Source: Polaromonas sp. (GTDB taxonomy: Bacteria > Pseudomonadota > Gammaproteobacteria > Burkholderiales > Burkholderiaceae_C). Taken from it: a stretch of DNA of 64,000 bases. The notes under the pieces are model-generated. The model was not told the DNA's origin. It was given only the letters and a program-made list of their open reading frames with translations, and did no database searches. The DNA is taken from the NCBI RefSeq assembly GCF_013817205.1, contig NZ_JACDDD010000008.1, forward strand, positions 1-64,000. The letters run 5' to 3'. Of the stretch, positions 17,561 through 26,673 are shown piece after piece. How positions within the stretch are numbered: position 1 is the first letter of the stretch; every line of letters begins with the position of its first letter. Both the position numbers and the translations under genes were made by a program.

Positions 17561-18631
17561 CTATTTGGGGCGCGGCCGCGCCAGGCCCTTGTCGGGCTGC
17601 GACAGTTTGCCGGCGCGCAACTCCTTCACGGCGTGGGCCACAGCGAGCGCCACGTTGCGCACCTCGGCCTGCATGGCCTTGTCTGCGTCCAGCGTCTGGT
17701 GGCTTGTCGCGTACGGTTCGTAGTAGCCAAGGTAGCGATCCAGTCTCGCCTGGCTGCCGGCATCTATCAGGCCCATCCAGTCCAGCCAGTCTGACAAGCC
17801 ACGCCGCACCCCTTCGATGCCGGCCACGTCCCCATGCACCACCAGGCCGTAGACCCGGCCCGCGAGATGTTTCGGATAGTGCCAGCCCTTGAGTTCGAGC
17901 GCCTTGGCCTCGGCCGGGTTTTTGCCGTGGGTGGTGGTCGGGTCGGGGTTGCCGCCGTCGGCGCAGACCAGCCGGTCGATCATCTGCTTGAGCGGACCGG
18001 GCGACTGGTACCAGTACACCGGCGTCATGAGGATAACGGCGTGCGCAGCGGTCCAGCGTTCATAAATCTCGTTCATCCAGTCGCTGGTCTGGCCCATTGA
18101 ATGGTTGGGATAACAACTGCAGGGCCAGTGGCACAGCGGCATTGCGGTGGACACACATCCTTTGCAAGGGTGTATGTTCAGGTGATAGCTTGATGTGAGG
18201 AGGCTCAGGTCCAGCACGTCGACCTCCATTTTTTCCTTTTTCAATACCTTCTGCGCCCACTCGACCATGCGGAAGGTCTTGGAGATTTCACCGGGGCAGG
18301 TGCCGTCGTTGCGAGACGAGCCGCAGATCAGCAACACGCGCGATGGGGTTAGGGGCTTCTTCCAGGCGGCTGCGGCCTTGTCGATGCGTTTTTTGGTTTC
18401 CAGCCACTCGACCGACAGGTCGTAGTTGGGGTCGGCATATGCTCGCCCCGCCTTGCGTGTGACCGGCGCCTTACGGCCCTCCTTGTAGGCCTCCCAGGCG
18501 ATCTGCTCGACCCGCGAGATAGCGACTTCCTCGGCCTGGAAGGCTGGGTCCATGAAGGACTGCATGAAGCGCTCGTGGAAAGTGCTGCGCGACAAAACGG
18601 CCGGCGCCTGGCCTTTTCGGATATCAGTCAT
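17561..18631 (-). CDS. Flavodoxin-fold NADPH-dependent FMN reductase-like protein
   Basis: A 356-residue protein with an N-terminal extension of about 95 residues and then a flavodoxin-like domain starting at RVLLICGSSRNDGTC (98-112), where GSSR is the FMN phosphate loop. A cysteine-rich segment follows (Cys156, 159, 167, 171 and 173, in NIHPCKGCVSTAMPLCHWPC), which may bind a metal or cluster, and MTPVYWYQSPGPLKQMIDR is the typical second flavin motif. It probably reduces a quinone, flavin or metal ion with NAD(P)H. No clear ribosome-binding site precedes ATG 18631. A GTAGGACG motif lies about 50 bases upstream. Confidence 0.72.
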   Translation of the reverse strand: MTDIRKGQAPAVLSRSTFHERFMQSFMDPAFQAEEVAISRVEQIAWEAYKEGRKAPVTRKAGRAYADPNYDLSVEWLETKKRIDKAAAAWKKPLTPSRVLLICGSSRNDGTCPGEISKTFRMVEWAQKVLKKEKMEVDVLDLSLLTSSYHLNIHPCKGCVSTAMPLCHWPCSCYPNHSMGQTSDWMNEIYERWTAAHAVILMTPVYWYQSPGPLKQMIDRLVCADGGNPDPTTTHGKNPAEAKALELKGWHYPKHLAGRVYGLVVHGDVAGIEGVRRGLSDWLDWMGLIDAGSQARLDRYLGYYEPYATSHQTLDADKAMQAEVRNVALAVAHAVKELRAGKLSQPDKGLARPRPK

Positions 18632-18796
18632 CAGGCCAGTTTAGGCAGACCGCCAGGCGCAACGAGCAGGTTTGCGCGCCGTCCTACGCATCTTTCGGAC
18701 GACAACTCAACCGCTTTCTTCAGCGCCTTGAAAGCGACTAACTTTACAGTTGCTAACCCATGACGGGCCTGGGCTAATCAACTTTATTATTAAAGA

Positions 18797-21136
18797 TCAA
18801 GGCTGCAGCGCCTGCCACACGCGTGACGGGGTCAAGGGCATCTGCAGGCGCGGTGCCTGCGCAGCCAAGCCGGCTCGCGCCAGAGCATCAGCCACCGCAT
18901 TGACCACGCTGGGGCCGGCGCCAATCGTGCCGAGTTCGCCCACACCCTTGACACCCAGCGTGTTGGTCAGGCAAGGCGTGGACTGATCCATCTCGGTCCG
19001 GAACGGCGGTGTATCCGCCGCGCGCGGCGCGGTGTAATCCATCAGGCTGCCGGTCACCGGCTGGCCGGTCTCACGGTCGTAAATCAGGTGTTCGTGCAGC
19101 GCCTGGCCGATGCCCTGTACCGCGCCACCGTCGAGCTGGCCACGCACAATCATCGGATTCACGACGCGGCCCACGTCGTTGACCGAGGCATAGGCCACCA
19201 CCGCGACATGGCCGGTTTGCGGGTCGATCTCGACCTCGCTGATGTGGCAGCCGTTGGGCCAGGAGGGGCCAGAGGCTGCGGTGGTCGACTCCATGAAGAT
19301 GCGCTCGCCTTCCTGGCGCGCTGCGAGCGCAAAAATGTCAATGGCGAGGTCGGTGCCGGCCACCGTGAACTTGCCACCCTCGTAAGTGATGTCCTGTTCG
19401 GCGGCTTCGAACTCCCTGGCCGCAAGTTGCCGTGCCTTGGCTATCGTGCGCTCCGCACCCACACGCACGGCCGAGCCACCGGTAAACAGCGAGCGCGAGC
19501 CGGCGCTGCCGAAACCGTCGCCACGGTCGGTGTCGCCCAGCACGATGCGGACTTTTTCTGGCGACACACCGAAGGCGTCCACCACCAGCTGCGTCAGCGA
19601 GGTCAGAATGCCCTGGCCCATGGCGTTGACGGCCGAAAAGACCTCGATTACGCCGTCGTCTGCCCGCACAGACAGGGTCACACGTTCTTCCAGCGCATTG
19701 CCGCCGGTCCATTCCAGAAAGGTGGAGATACCGAGGCCGCGCAGCAGCCCGCGCGTTCTGGACGCTGCGGCACGCGCCTCAAATCCTGCCCAGTCGGCCA
19801 GTGCCAGCGCCTGGTCCATCACGGCTTCGAACTTTCCGCAGTCATACACCTGCCCCATGGGGTTGGTGTAGGGCATCTGCGCGGGCGAGATGAAGTTGCG
19901 GCGGCGCAGCGCTATACGGTCCATGCCCGTCTGGCGCGCGGCTTCGTCCATCAGCCGCTCCATGATGAAGATGGCTTCGGGCCGGCCGGCACCTCGGTAG
20001 GCGCTGGTCGGTGCGGTGTTGGTCATCACCGCCCGGAAATGAAAGTCAATGGTCTGAATGTCGTAAACGCTGGTCTGCACCCAGGGGCCAATCAGCAGCT
20101 GGATGGCCGCCCCGGCGCCGGTGGGGTAGGCGCCCACATTGGCCAGCGAGGCCAGCCGCAGGGCCAGGATCCTGCCGCTCTCGTCGAGTGCCAGTTCGGC
20201 ATGGCTTTGCAGGTCGCGGCCATGCGTGGCGGAGATGAACTCCTCGCTGCGATCGGCCACCCACTTCACGTTGCGCTGGAGTGTTCGTGCGCAAAAGGCA
20301 ACGGTCACGTCCTCGGGGTACACGCCGGTTTTCATGCCGAAGCCGCCACCCACGTCGCCAACGATGACACGCACCGACTCCTTCGGAATACCCAGCGCGT
20401 CACACACCGAGTTGCGCACCCCCGAAGGCATCTGCGTGCTCATGCGGATGGTCAGGCGCTCCGAGGGAATATCGAAACCGGCCAGCACCGAGCGCGGCTC
20501 CAGGCTCAGAGCCGCCAGCCGCTGGTTGACGATGTCGAGCCTGACGATGTGGCGCGCCGCCGCAAATGCAGCCGCAGTGGCTGCAGCATCACCGTAACGC
20601 GTTTCGGCCGCGATGTTGTCTGGCGCCTCCGGGCACAGCGCCGGCGCGCCCGCTGCCATGGCGTCGCTGATATCGACCACCATGGGTAGCTCGTCATAGT
20701 CCACCATCACCGCCTCGGCCGCATCGCGGGCCTGACGCAGGCTCAGGGCCACCACCGCAGCGACCGCCTCGCCGACAAAGCGCACCCGCTCATGGGCCAG
20801 CGCCCGGCGCGGCGGTGTGGCGCAGGGGGTGCCGTCGGCTCGCCTGAAGCCGCCTATGCCGGGAATCGGCTCGACACCTGCCGCCACCAGGTCCGCCCCG
20901 GTGACGATGGCCAAAACGCCGGGCATGGCCAGCGCCGCCGAACTGTCCACCGAGGCAATACGTGCATGGGGATAAGGTGAGCGTACAAAAAACAGACGGG
21001 TCTGTTCCGCCAGCGTCACGTCGTCAGTGAACTGGCCGGTCCCGGCCAGCAAGGCGTCATCTTCAAGGCGTCGAACCGCCTGGCCGCTGCCAAAACGTGC
21101 GGGCTGGTCAGCGGCTGCGTGGGAAAGTGTGGTCAA
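18797..21136 (-). CDS. Form II CoxL-type molybdopterin-binding subunit (xanthine dehydrogenase family)
   Basis: A 779-residue large subunit of a molybdenum hydroxylase. RFGSGQAVRRLEDDALLAG opens the family, and the active-site loop reads AYRGAGR near residues 378-385, the mark of form II CoxL rather than true CO dehydrogenase (AYxCSFR). The catalytic Glu is in KGVGELGTIGAG near residue 730. The start appears to be TTG 21136 behind AAGGGGC. Such enzymes normally need an FAD subunit and a [2Fe-2S] subunit, usually encoded next door, but neither is found on either side. The substrate is therefore unknown and partners must lie elsewhere, or the gene is a relic. Confidence 0.85.
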   Translation of the reverse strand: MTTLSHAAADQPARFGSGQAVRRLEDDALLAGTGQFTDDVTLAEQTRLFFVRSPYPHARIASVDSSAALAMPGVLAIVTGADLVAAGVEPIPGIGGFRRADGTPCATPPRRALAHERVRFVGEAVAAVVALSLRQARDAAEAVMVDYDELPMVVDISDAMAAGAPALCPEAPDNIAAETRYGDAAATAAAFAAARHIVRLDIVNQRLAALSLEPRSVLAGFDIPSERLTIRMSTQMPSGVRNSVCDALGIPKESVRVIVGDVGGGFGMKTGVYPEDVTVAFCARTLQRNVKWVADRSEEFISATHGRDLQSHAELALDESGRILALRLASLANVGAYPTGAGAAIQLLIGPWVQTSVYDIQTIDFHFRAVMTNTAPTSAYRGAGRPEAIFIMERLMDEAARQTGMDRIALRRRNFISPAQMPYTNPMGQVYDCGKFEAVMDQALALADWAGFEARAAASRTRGLLRGLGISTFLEWTGGNALEERVTLSVRADDGVIEVFSAVNAMGQGILTSLTQLVVDAFGVSPEKVRIVLGDTDRGDGFGSAGSRSLFTGGSAVRVGAERTIAKARQLAAREFEAAEQDITYEGGKFTVAGTDLAIDIFALAARQEGERIFMESTTAASGPSWPNGCHISEVEIDPQTGHVAVVAYASVNDVGRVVNPMIVRGQLDGGAVQGIGQALHEHLIYDRETGQPVTGSLMDYTAPRAADTPPFRTEMDQSTPCLTNTLGVKGVGELGTIGAGPSVVNAVADALARAGLAAQAPRLQMPLTPSRVWQALQP

Positions 21137-21317
21137 AAATGCCCCTTGGGTGGAGGTCGCAGCGTTGCGGGTTAAACAGGTAGCCTGGCCCGCGCCGCAA
21201 ACCTGCCTGCCACTATAAAGGCATACCGCCGTCGGTGCAGGTGGTCAATGCCCGGGACGATCCGGCCCGCATGACCCGGCATGCCGTCGGAGCGACGCAA
21301 TCACCGACAATGGGGCC

Positions 21318-21575
21318 ATGCCCCTACCTTCTCCCCCCATTCGCCGCCACAGCAACAAGGCCAATAACGAGCTGCTCATCAAGAGCGGCCTCTGCATCCT
21401 GATCGGACTGGCCGTGCTGGTGTCTCCCTACTTCATCAAATCGCCCGGCATGCAGGGCATCGTCGCTGGTGCATCATTGGTCGGCTGGTTTGCCCTGGCG
21501 CTCGGCCTGGCTTTCGGCGGCCTCTGGCTGCGCCGCAAATTCACACGCAGCCACGGGCCGGCCGGACCGCAGTAA
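21318..21575 (+). CDS. Small two-helix inner-membrane protein
   Basis: This 85-residue protein has a basic N-terminus (PPIRRHSNKANNELL), two hydrophobic helices (about residues 24-40 and 46-70, the latter ending FGGLWLRRKF) and a positively charged tail, giving both ends a cytoplasmic location by the positive-inside rule. I do not recognise the family, though similar short proteins are common in this order. It is divergent from the CoxL-like gene by 181 bases. A dispersed repeat follows its stop directly. Confidence 0.6.
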   Translation: MPLPSPPIRRHSNKANNELLIKSGLCILIGLAVLVSPYFIKSPGMQGIVAGASLVGWFALALGLAFGGLWLRRKFTRSHGPAGPQ

Positions 21576-21584
21576 ACCTCCTAC

Positions 21585-21644
21585 AGCTATCAAAATGGTA
21601 GCTGGTGGTCCTTGCCAGTCATGGGCTGATGGCCGGTTTGATCA
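21585..21644 (-). repeat. Dispersed GATAGCTA-type intergenic repeat, copy 3
   Basis: AGCTATCAAAATGGTAGCT is the palindromic core of the repeat, followed by the second block around GGGCTGATGGCCGGTTTGAT. It lies ten bases after the stop of the small membrane protein. Confidence 0.6.
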
Positions 21645-21739
21645 GCAACCGGAGCAGGCGCACCGGTATTCTTCTGGTTCGCGACATGTGGGACGCCGTC
21701 CTACAGGTGTGCAGTGCAATCGCTTGCGGCGCCAGGCTT

Positions 21740-21812
21740 GAGCGCGCGGGAGACTGGCACAGTGAACCCGCCGAACCTCTCAGGCGATCCATCCTGCGGA
21801 TCCGCTCTCTCT
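21740..21812 (+). promoter_or_regulatory. Glycine-riboswitch-like sequence ahead of the response regulator
   Basis: The sequence holds in order three conserved boxes of gcvT-type glycine aptamers: GGGAGAC, GCCGAA and CTCTCAGGCGA, followed by GCGGATCCG. The usual GAAGGRGCAA hairpin between the second and third boxes is missing, so the aptamer is shortened and may be degenerate. The next gene, a receiver-only response regulator, starts 19 bases downstream, which is not the usual glycine-catabolism context. Confidence 0.3.
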
Positions 21813-21830
21813 CCACAACTTCACCACCGT

Positions 21831-22199
21831 ATGGCAGGAACCGCCTATATTGTTGAAGACAACGAGCTGATCCGTAACAACCTGGTAGAGACCTTGACAG
21901 AATTGGCGGGCATTCGCACCGTCGGTCACGCGTCCACTGAGGCGGCCGCCTGTGACTGGCTCGCGAGTCACCCTGCCGATTGGGATCTGCTGGTTGTCGA
22001 CCTCTTTCTGGAGAAAGGCAACGGCTTGGGTGTGCTCAGGAAGTGCCGGCAACGCGCGCCCGTGCAGAAGGTGGTGGTTCTGTCCAACTACGCCACGGAC
22101 GACATCCGCAACCGCTGCCTGGCCTGCGGCGCGGACGCCATCTTCGACAAGTCCACCGAGCTCGACCAGTTCATTGACTACTGCTCTGGGCGCCACTGA
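21831..22199 (+). CDS. Receiver-only response regulator
   Basis: The protein is a single CheY-like receiver domain of 122 residues with no output domain. The acidic pocket (E9, D10), the phospho-acceptor Asp57 in LLVVDLFLEKGNG, the switch Ser in VVLSNYA and the conserved Lys in FDKSTELDQF are all present, so it should be phosphorylated. No histidine kinase is encoded nearby. Single-domain receivers often act in phosphorelays or by binding a partner. The start at ATG 21831 is preferred because the receiver begins at once; upstream the frame runs through the riboswitch-like sequence. Confidence 0.82.
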   Translation: MAGTAYIVEDNELIRNNLVETLTELAGIRTVGHASTEAAACDWLASHPADWDLLVVDLFLEKGNGLGVLRKCRQRAPVQKVVVLSNYATDDIRNRCLACGADAIFDKSTELDQFIDYCSGRH

Positions 22200-22270
22200 G
22201 CCCTTGTTGACTCATCATTACCGCGATGCCGCCTTTTTGCGGATCGCGCTGGCCCAGGACCGTTTGAGCC

Positions 22271-23224
22271 TCATCCTTCGCGCGGCGGGCGCGGAATCTT
22301 CTTGAAACGGACCAGGCGGTCGGTCTCTATCCGGTCTTTTTTGACTTGCCGTTCGGCATCTAGCAACTGGCCGGCGGCGAGCCAATGTGCAAACTCTTCG
22401 GGTGTTTCCAGCGTGATGCGCCCCAGCGTCGCCGCGCGGAACTCATGGATCACGATCTCTGCGGCCTTCTGCAGGTTGATGCGCCCCTTGCCCAACACGG
22501 CGCCGCGCTTGCGGCCTATCGCTTCGAGCGCTTGCTCGTCGGTGATACCCGGCGCCAGCTCGACCTTGTAACGCGTTTGCAGCGCGGCCGGGTAATGGCT
22601 GATCAGGTAATCGAGCAGTTCCAGCGCGACCTCTTCCTCGTTGAAGGCATTGCGGCCGATGGCGCCGCTGGCTGCCAGGTTGTAGCCGCTTTTGGCCACG
22701 ATAATGCGCGGCCACAACATGCCCGGCGTGTCCCAGAGGTAGAAACCGTCGGCCAGCACAATCCGCTGCTCCAGCTTGGTGATGCCGGCCTCGTCGCCGG
22801 TCTTGGCGGCGCGTTTGCCGGTCAGGGTGTTGATCAGCGTCGATTTGCCGACGTTGGGTATTCCGCAGATCAACACCCGCATCGGCTTGACCATGCTGCC
22901 GCGCGTCGGCGCCAGCGCGTGGCAGGCATCGATCAGCCGGCGGGCCGGTGTGGTGGCGCTGGCGTCCAGCTCGATGGCGCGGGTGGCGGGCTGGCTGTTG
23001 TAGTAGTCCAGCCAGGCCGGCGTGCGCGTGGGGTCGGCCAGGTCCTGCTTGTTGAGCACCTTGAGCGCGGGCTTGCCGCCGGTGAGCTCGGCCAGCATCG
23101 GGTTGGCGCTGGAGCCGGGCAGGCGCGCGTCCAGCAGCTCGATCACCACATCAATTTCCTTGATGCGCTCGCTGATGGCTTTTTTGGTCAGGTGCATGTG
23201 ACCGGGAAACCACTGGATGGCCAT
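22271..23224 (-). CDS. RbgA/YlqF-type ribosome-assembly GTPase
   Basis: A 317-residue circularly permuted GTPase of the YlqF/RbgA group. The motif order is permuted, as expected: G4 NKQD at 58-61, then G1 GIPNVGKST at 121-129, then G3 DTPG at 165-168. The N-terminal FPGHMHLTKKAI is the diagnostic PGHM-x-KA motif of RbgA. In Bacillus the protein helps the late assembly of the large ribosomal subunit; the role in proteobacteria is assumed to be similar. The C-terminal ANTAR-like helical domain covers roughly residues 200-300. It is upstream of nothing obvious and reads alone. Confidence 0.9.
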   Translation of the reverse strand: MAIQWFPGHMHLTKKAISERIKEIDVVIELLDARLPGSSANPMLAELTGGKPALKVLNKQDLADPTRTPAWLDYYNSQPATRAIELDASATTPARRLIDACHALAPTRGSMVKPMRVLICGIPNVGKSTLINTLTGKRAAKTGDEAGITKLEQRIVLADGFYLWDTPGMLWPRIIVAKSGYNLAASGAIGRNAFNEEEVALELLDYLISHYPAALQTRYKVELAPGITDEQALEAIGRKRGAVLGKGRINLQKAAEIVIHEFRAATLGRITLETPEEFAHWLAAGQLLDAERQVKKDRIETDRLVRFKKIPRPPREG

Positions 23225-23308
23225 CGGGATCTTCTTTCTGGGTGGGGTGCGGGGTGCGCGGGTGGTCCGCCGGCTTACCCCCCGATTGTCGCTGACCGGC
23301 CTGCGGAC

Positions 23309-24892
23309 CTAAGCCGCGTGCGCCAGGCTGTGTATGCCCAGGCGTTCGGCCGAGACGTATTGCTGGCGGTAGATTTCAAACGGCATGGAGTCGGCCGCCT
23401 CGATTTTTTTCTGCTCGCTCAGCGACTGGCGTGTCAAGGCTTCAAAACGGACCTGCCGGTCGGCGGGAAACGGCAGGTCCAGCAGGGCCTGCCGGGTAGA
23501 CAGCGACTGCGCACGGGCGAAAGCTACAAACGAACTGTCGTGATTTTTCGCCATGGCGTCCAGCACGCGGGCCGAGGGCAGCGTGTCGGGCTGGCGCAGT
23601 GCAACGCCCGACGCGCGCAAGGCGTCCGCGTAAGCACTGCCGCCCTGCGCCGCATCGAGCGCCGCAGCGACGGGCGCGCATTGCGCCATCAGCTCGGCGC
23701 CCCACTCGGTCAGCGTGACTTCCTGGCCGCCACGCTCAAGCTGCAGGCCGGGCTCACGCCCGCGTGCCGCCACGCGGTGCTGGTTGCGTGCCAGCGCGGC
23801 GATTTCCTGCGGCGTGTCGGGCGGGCTGTCAGTCAGCAGGCAGTGCAGCAAAAAGATGTCGAGAAAACGCATGGTGTCGGCCGCAATGCCGACCGGCACA
23901 AACGGGTCCAGGTCCATCAGCCGGACCTCGACATATTCGACGCCACGTTCGCGCAAGGCGTGCAGTGGGCGCTCGCCCGGGAAAATCACGCGTTTCGGCC
24001 GGATCGTGCCGTAGAACTCGTTTTCGATCTGCAGCAAGCTGGTAGCAAGCTGGTTGTAGTCGCCGCCGGGGTTCTGGATGCCGACCGCCTCATACGCCGG
24101 GTAGGGCCGGGTCAACGCGTCCTGCAGCGAGGCACCATAACCGTCAAGGCTGTTGTAGCTGACCTTGAGCGAGGCCTGGGCGTCGCTCTGGTAGCCCAGG
24201 CGTCCCATGCGCAGCGAGGTGCCGTGCGGCATGTACATGGTGCCACTGCCCAGCGGCTGCAGTTCGTGCTGACGCCCGGCGACAAAGCTCGAGCAGACGG
24301 CTGGCGAGGCGCCGAACAGGTAAAGCAGCAAAAACGCATGGCGGCGGAAATTGCGGATCAGGCCGAAATACTCCTCACTGGAAACGCCAGGCAGCGACCA
24401 GTTGTAATGAATGCCCGAGATCGTCTGCATGCGCCGGCCGTAACGGTGGCCCAGGCCCATACGGTAAACACTTTTGGCGCGCCCGACATTGGACGAGCCG
24501 TAGCGGCCAATGGGAATGGTTTCGTCGGTCGGCAGACCGCAGGGCATGCTGGAGACCCAGAGCATCTCGTCGCCGACCTCTTTCATGGCGCGGTAGGTGA
24601 ACTGGTGGATCTGCGTGAGTTCGTCCAGCGTGGCTTCGGCACCGTCTGCCAGGCCGGCATGGGCGGCAGTCACCAGCTCAACCTGCGACTCGCTGAAGTC
24701 GGTGGTGATGCTGGGGTGGGTCAGCGCCGAGCCGAGTGCGGCGGGATGCGGCGTCAGCGCCAGTGCTCCGCTTGGCTGCGCGCGCAGGCTTTCCTTTTCG
24801 AGCCCGCGGCGCATGCCTTTCAGTCGCGCCGGGCTCAGCGCCTGGAGGCGGTCGCCCAACAGCGCGCCCTGGCGCGCATGCAAGCTGTTCAT
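23309..24892 (-). CDS. gshA: Glutamate-cysteine ligase (first step of glutathione synthesis)
   Basis: GshA joins glutamate and cysteine with ATP to form gamma-glutamylcysteine. The 527-residue length fits the proteobacterial GshA family, and the blocks KGMRRGLEKESLRAQPSGAL, HPAALGSALTHPSITTDFSE, SSMPCGLPTDETIPIGRYG and RMQTISGIHYNWSLP align with the E. coli enzyme. The start at ATG 24892 is preferred because GAGGGACGACTT precedes it and the family N-terminus follows soon after. The gene is monocistronic on the minus strand, 84 bases upstream of the rbgA-like start. Confidence 0.93.
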   Translation of the reverse strand: MNSLHARQGALLGDRLQALSPARLKGMRRGLEKESLRAQPSGALALTPHPAALGSALTHPSITTDFSESQVELVTAAHAGLADGAEATLDELTQIHQFTYRAMKEVGDEMLWVSSMPCGLPTDETIPIGRYGSSNVGRAKSVYRMGLGHRYGRRMQTISGIHYNWSLPGVSSEEYFGLIRNFRRHAFLLLYLFGASPAVCSSFVAGRQHELQPLGSGTMYMPHGTSLRMGRLGYQSDAQASLKVSYNSLDGYGASLQDALTRPYPAYEAVGIQNPGGDYNQLATSLLQIENEFYGTIRPKRVIFPGERPLHALRERGVEYVEVRLMDLDPFVPVGIAADTMRFLDIFLLHCLLTDSPPDTPQEIAALARNQHRVAARGREPGLQLERGGQEVTLTEWGAELMAQCAPVAAALDAAQGGSAYADALRASGVALRQPDTLPSARVLDAMAKNHDSSFVAFARAQSLSTRQALLDLPFPADRQVRFEALTRQSLSEQKKIEAADSMPFEIYRQQYVSAERLGIHSLAHAA

Positions 24893-25021
24893 AAGTCGTC
24901 CCTCTGTATCTTTCTTTCGTGGCGTGCAAGGTATCACAGGCCGGGCTTGTCTGCAGGCGGCACGGCGCGGCGTCCGGAACCGGTAGCGCAGCCGATCTGC
25001 AGCAGATTACCGGCAGATCCA

Positions 25022-25092
25022 GGTTTGCTATTCTTTTAATAGCTACCAGCGCTTATCCGAAGGGGGCTAGAGCCAGTTTTAATGCCTGAAAA
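25022..25092 (+). repeat. Dispersed GATAGCTA-type intergenic repeat, copy 4 (nearly complete)
   Basis: One of the fullest copies: GCTATTCTTTTAATAGCTAC, then GCGCTTATCCGAAGGGGGCT, then AGAGCCAGTTTTAATGCCTG. The first block can fold as ATAGC/GCTAT. It lies in the 256-base gap between gshA and the esterase gene, which otherwise holds no gene; GATCTGC...GCAGATC at 24993-25020 is a further inverted repeat there. Confidence 0.65.
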
Positions 25093-25148
25093 CAGGCCGG
25101 CGCCAGATTTTCAAGCCGGGCGCGCGGTGGCCAGCCCCTGGAAAGCCC

Positions 25149-25811
25149 CTACGCCAGCACGCGCAGCAGCCAGCTGTTCATGTCTGCAATCTCTTCCATG
25201 CAGACCGAATGCTCCATCGCGTACTCGTGCCAGTCCACCGGGTAAGCCAGCGCCGCCAGCGCATCGCGCGTTGCAGTCGCGGCAGCCAGCGGCACCACGC
25301 CGTCGCGCCGGCCATGGCCCAGGAATACCGGCAGGCCTTGATTGGCAGCGCTGCGTTCGGCCGCCAGCTTGTCGGCAAGTGGCAAATAGCCGGACAGGCC
25401 GATGATGCCGGCCAACCGTTCGGGGTAACGCAGGCCGGTCATCAGGGCCATGGCGCAGCCCTGCGAAAAACCGGCGATGACGATGCGGCTGGCCGGAATG
25501 CCACGCGCCGTTTCAGCGGCGATCAGCGCGTTGATGCTGGCCTGGGTCTTGCGCAGTCCGGCCTCGTCCTCGCGCTGCGTCAGGTCGGCGCCCAGGATGT
25601 CGTACCAGGCCGGCATCTGGTAGCCGCCGTTGATGGTGACCGGCATCACCGGGGCGTTCGGAAACAGGAAACGCACCGGGCCGACGGCTGAAAGTTCGAG
25701 CTGTTCGGCGATGGGGACAAAGTCAGCCCCGTCGGCGCCCAGGCCATGCATCAGCAGCACGGTGGCGGTCGGGTGGGCGGCGGTTTCAACTTCAGTGACG
25801 GCAAGAGACAT
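25149..25811 (-). CDS. Carboxylesterase/phospholipase family alpha/beta hydrolase
   Basis: A 220-residue serine hydrolase of the bacterial carboxylesterase II group. The nucleophile elbow is GFSQG with Ser116, and the remaining triad residues are Asp170 (GRRDGVVP) and His201 (MEHSVC). LMHGLGADGADFVPIAEQL forms the oxyanion-hole loop. The stretch FPNAPVMPVTINGGYQMPAW is family-typical. It hydrolyses short-chain esters or lysophospholipids in known members. The start at ATG 25811 puts the hydrolase domain at the N-terminus; the open frame continues upstream without further similarity. Confidence 0.88.
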   Translation of the reverse strand: MSLAVTEVETAAHPTATVLLMHGLGADGADFVPIAEQLELSAVGPVRFLFPNAPVMPVTINGGYQMPAWYDILGADLTQREDEAGLRKTQASINALIAAETARGIPASRIVIAGFSQGCAMALMTGLRYPERLAGIIGLSGYLPLADKLAAERSAANQGLPVFLGHGRRDGVVPLAAATATRDALAALAYPVDWHEYAMEHSVCMEEIADMNSWLLRVLA

Positions 25812-25966
25812 GGCAGCGGCAAGTAAAAAGTGGCTTTGCCGGATTGTGCCTGCGTGGCGGGCGCCGGCTTGACTTGACATCCCACTTGCACGACCATCCA
25901 CCCAGGAATGCATAACACACGCGAGGCAGCCTGCAGTCAGCGCTGCCGCCATGGGATCCCAACAAC

Positions 25967-26659
25967 ATGAGACAAGTGATCAACAGGCTACTGGGCCGCA
26001 AGGCCACTGAAAGCGCCGACACACCGGAACTGGAATCGGCGCCTGCGCCCCCGGGCGTTCGCAGCGAGCCCACCGACCGGCGCGACAACCCCCTCACTCT
26101 CGACGACAACTCTGACAACGCCACGCGTCGCCAGTTGGTCCAGATGATGATGCGCGACGGCCTGCGCAAACATGGCATCCCCCCGGGCTGGGTGGATTGC
26201 CGCATCCTCATGGTCAACAGCCGCAGCCGCGGGCAAGGCCTGTACCTGATTCTGGTGATGCGCCACTGGGACATGCTGCTGCTGACCTATGCCCACGCTT
26301 TCCAGCAGCAGTTGCTGGCAGCCATCACCGAGTTTGAGCCGCAGGCCTCGGTGTGGCTGCATGGCGTCTCCTGGGAACTCGATGTGGGCGACAGCTGCCC
26401 TTACCAGGACATGCCGGATGCGTCGATCTGGCTGGATCTGCTGGCGCCGGACATACCTGTACCTGCACCGCGCGAGGCCGTTGCCGCGCCCGTCGCCGAT
26501 GCGCCCATCGCCGATGCACCCGTCAGCGAGGAAGAGGCGGAAGTGTTGCGTGATCTGGAGCGCATGTTCGCCATCCGCGATGCCAATATCCGGGAGCAGG
26601 GCTCCCCTGACACTGCCCCGGTGGACTTCCAGAACACCGAGACTTCGCAGCGTTCCTGA
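25967..26659 (+). CDS. Conserved hypothetical protein with proline/aspartate-rich ends
   Basis: A 230-residue soluble protein that I cannot place in a named family. The first 60 residues are charged and Pro-rich, residues about 60-150 look globular (QLVQMMMRDGLRKHGIPPGW, then ILMVNSRSRGQGLYLILVMR), and the C-terminal part holds a short Ala/Asp/Pro repeat (APVADAPIADAPVSEEEAEV) ending in a charged helix. No signal peptide or membrane segment is seen. It is divergent from the esterase and convergent with the SGNH lipoprotein. Codon use is like its neighbours, so it is probably a real native gene. Confidence 0.65.
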   Translation: MRQVINRLLGRKATESADTPELESAPAPPGVRSEPTDRRDNPLTLDDNSDNATRRQLVQMMMRDGLRKHGIPPGWVDCRILMVNSRSRGQGLYLILVMRHWDMLLLTYAHAFQQQLLAAITEFEPQASVWLHGVSWELDVGDSCPYQDMPDASIWLDLLAPDIPVPAPREAVAAPVADAPIADAPVSEEEAEVLRDLERMFAIRDANIREQGSPDTAPVDFQNTETSQRS

Positions 26660-26673
26660 TCTCCTGGCGCGCC

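Noticed and set aside
18797-21136. True CO dehydrogenase large subunit
   Set aside because: The active-site loop is AYRGAGR (form II), not AYxCSFR, and the small and medium subunit genes are missing.
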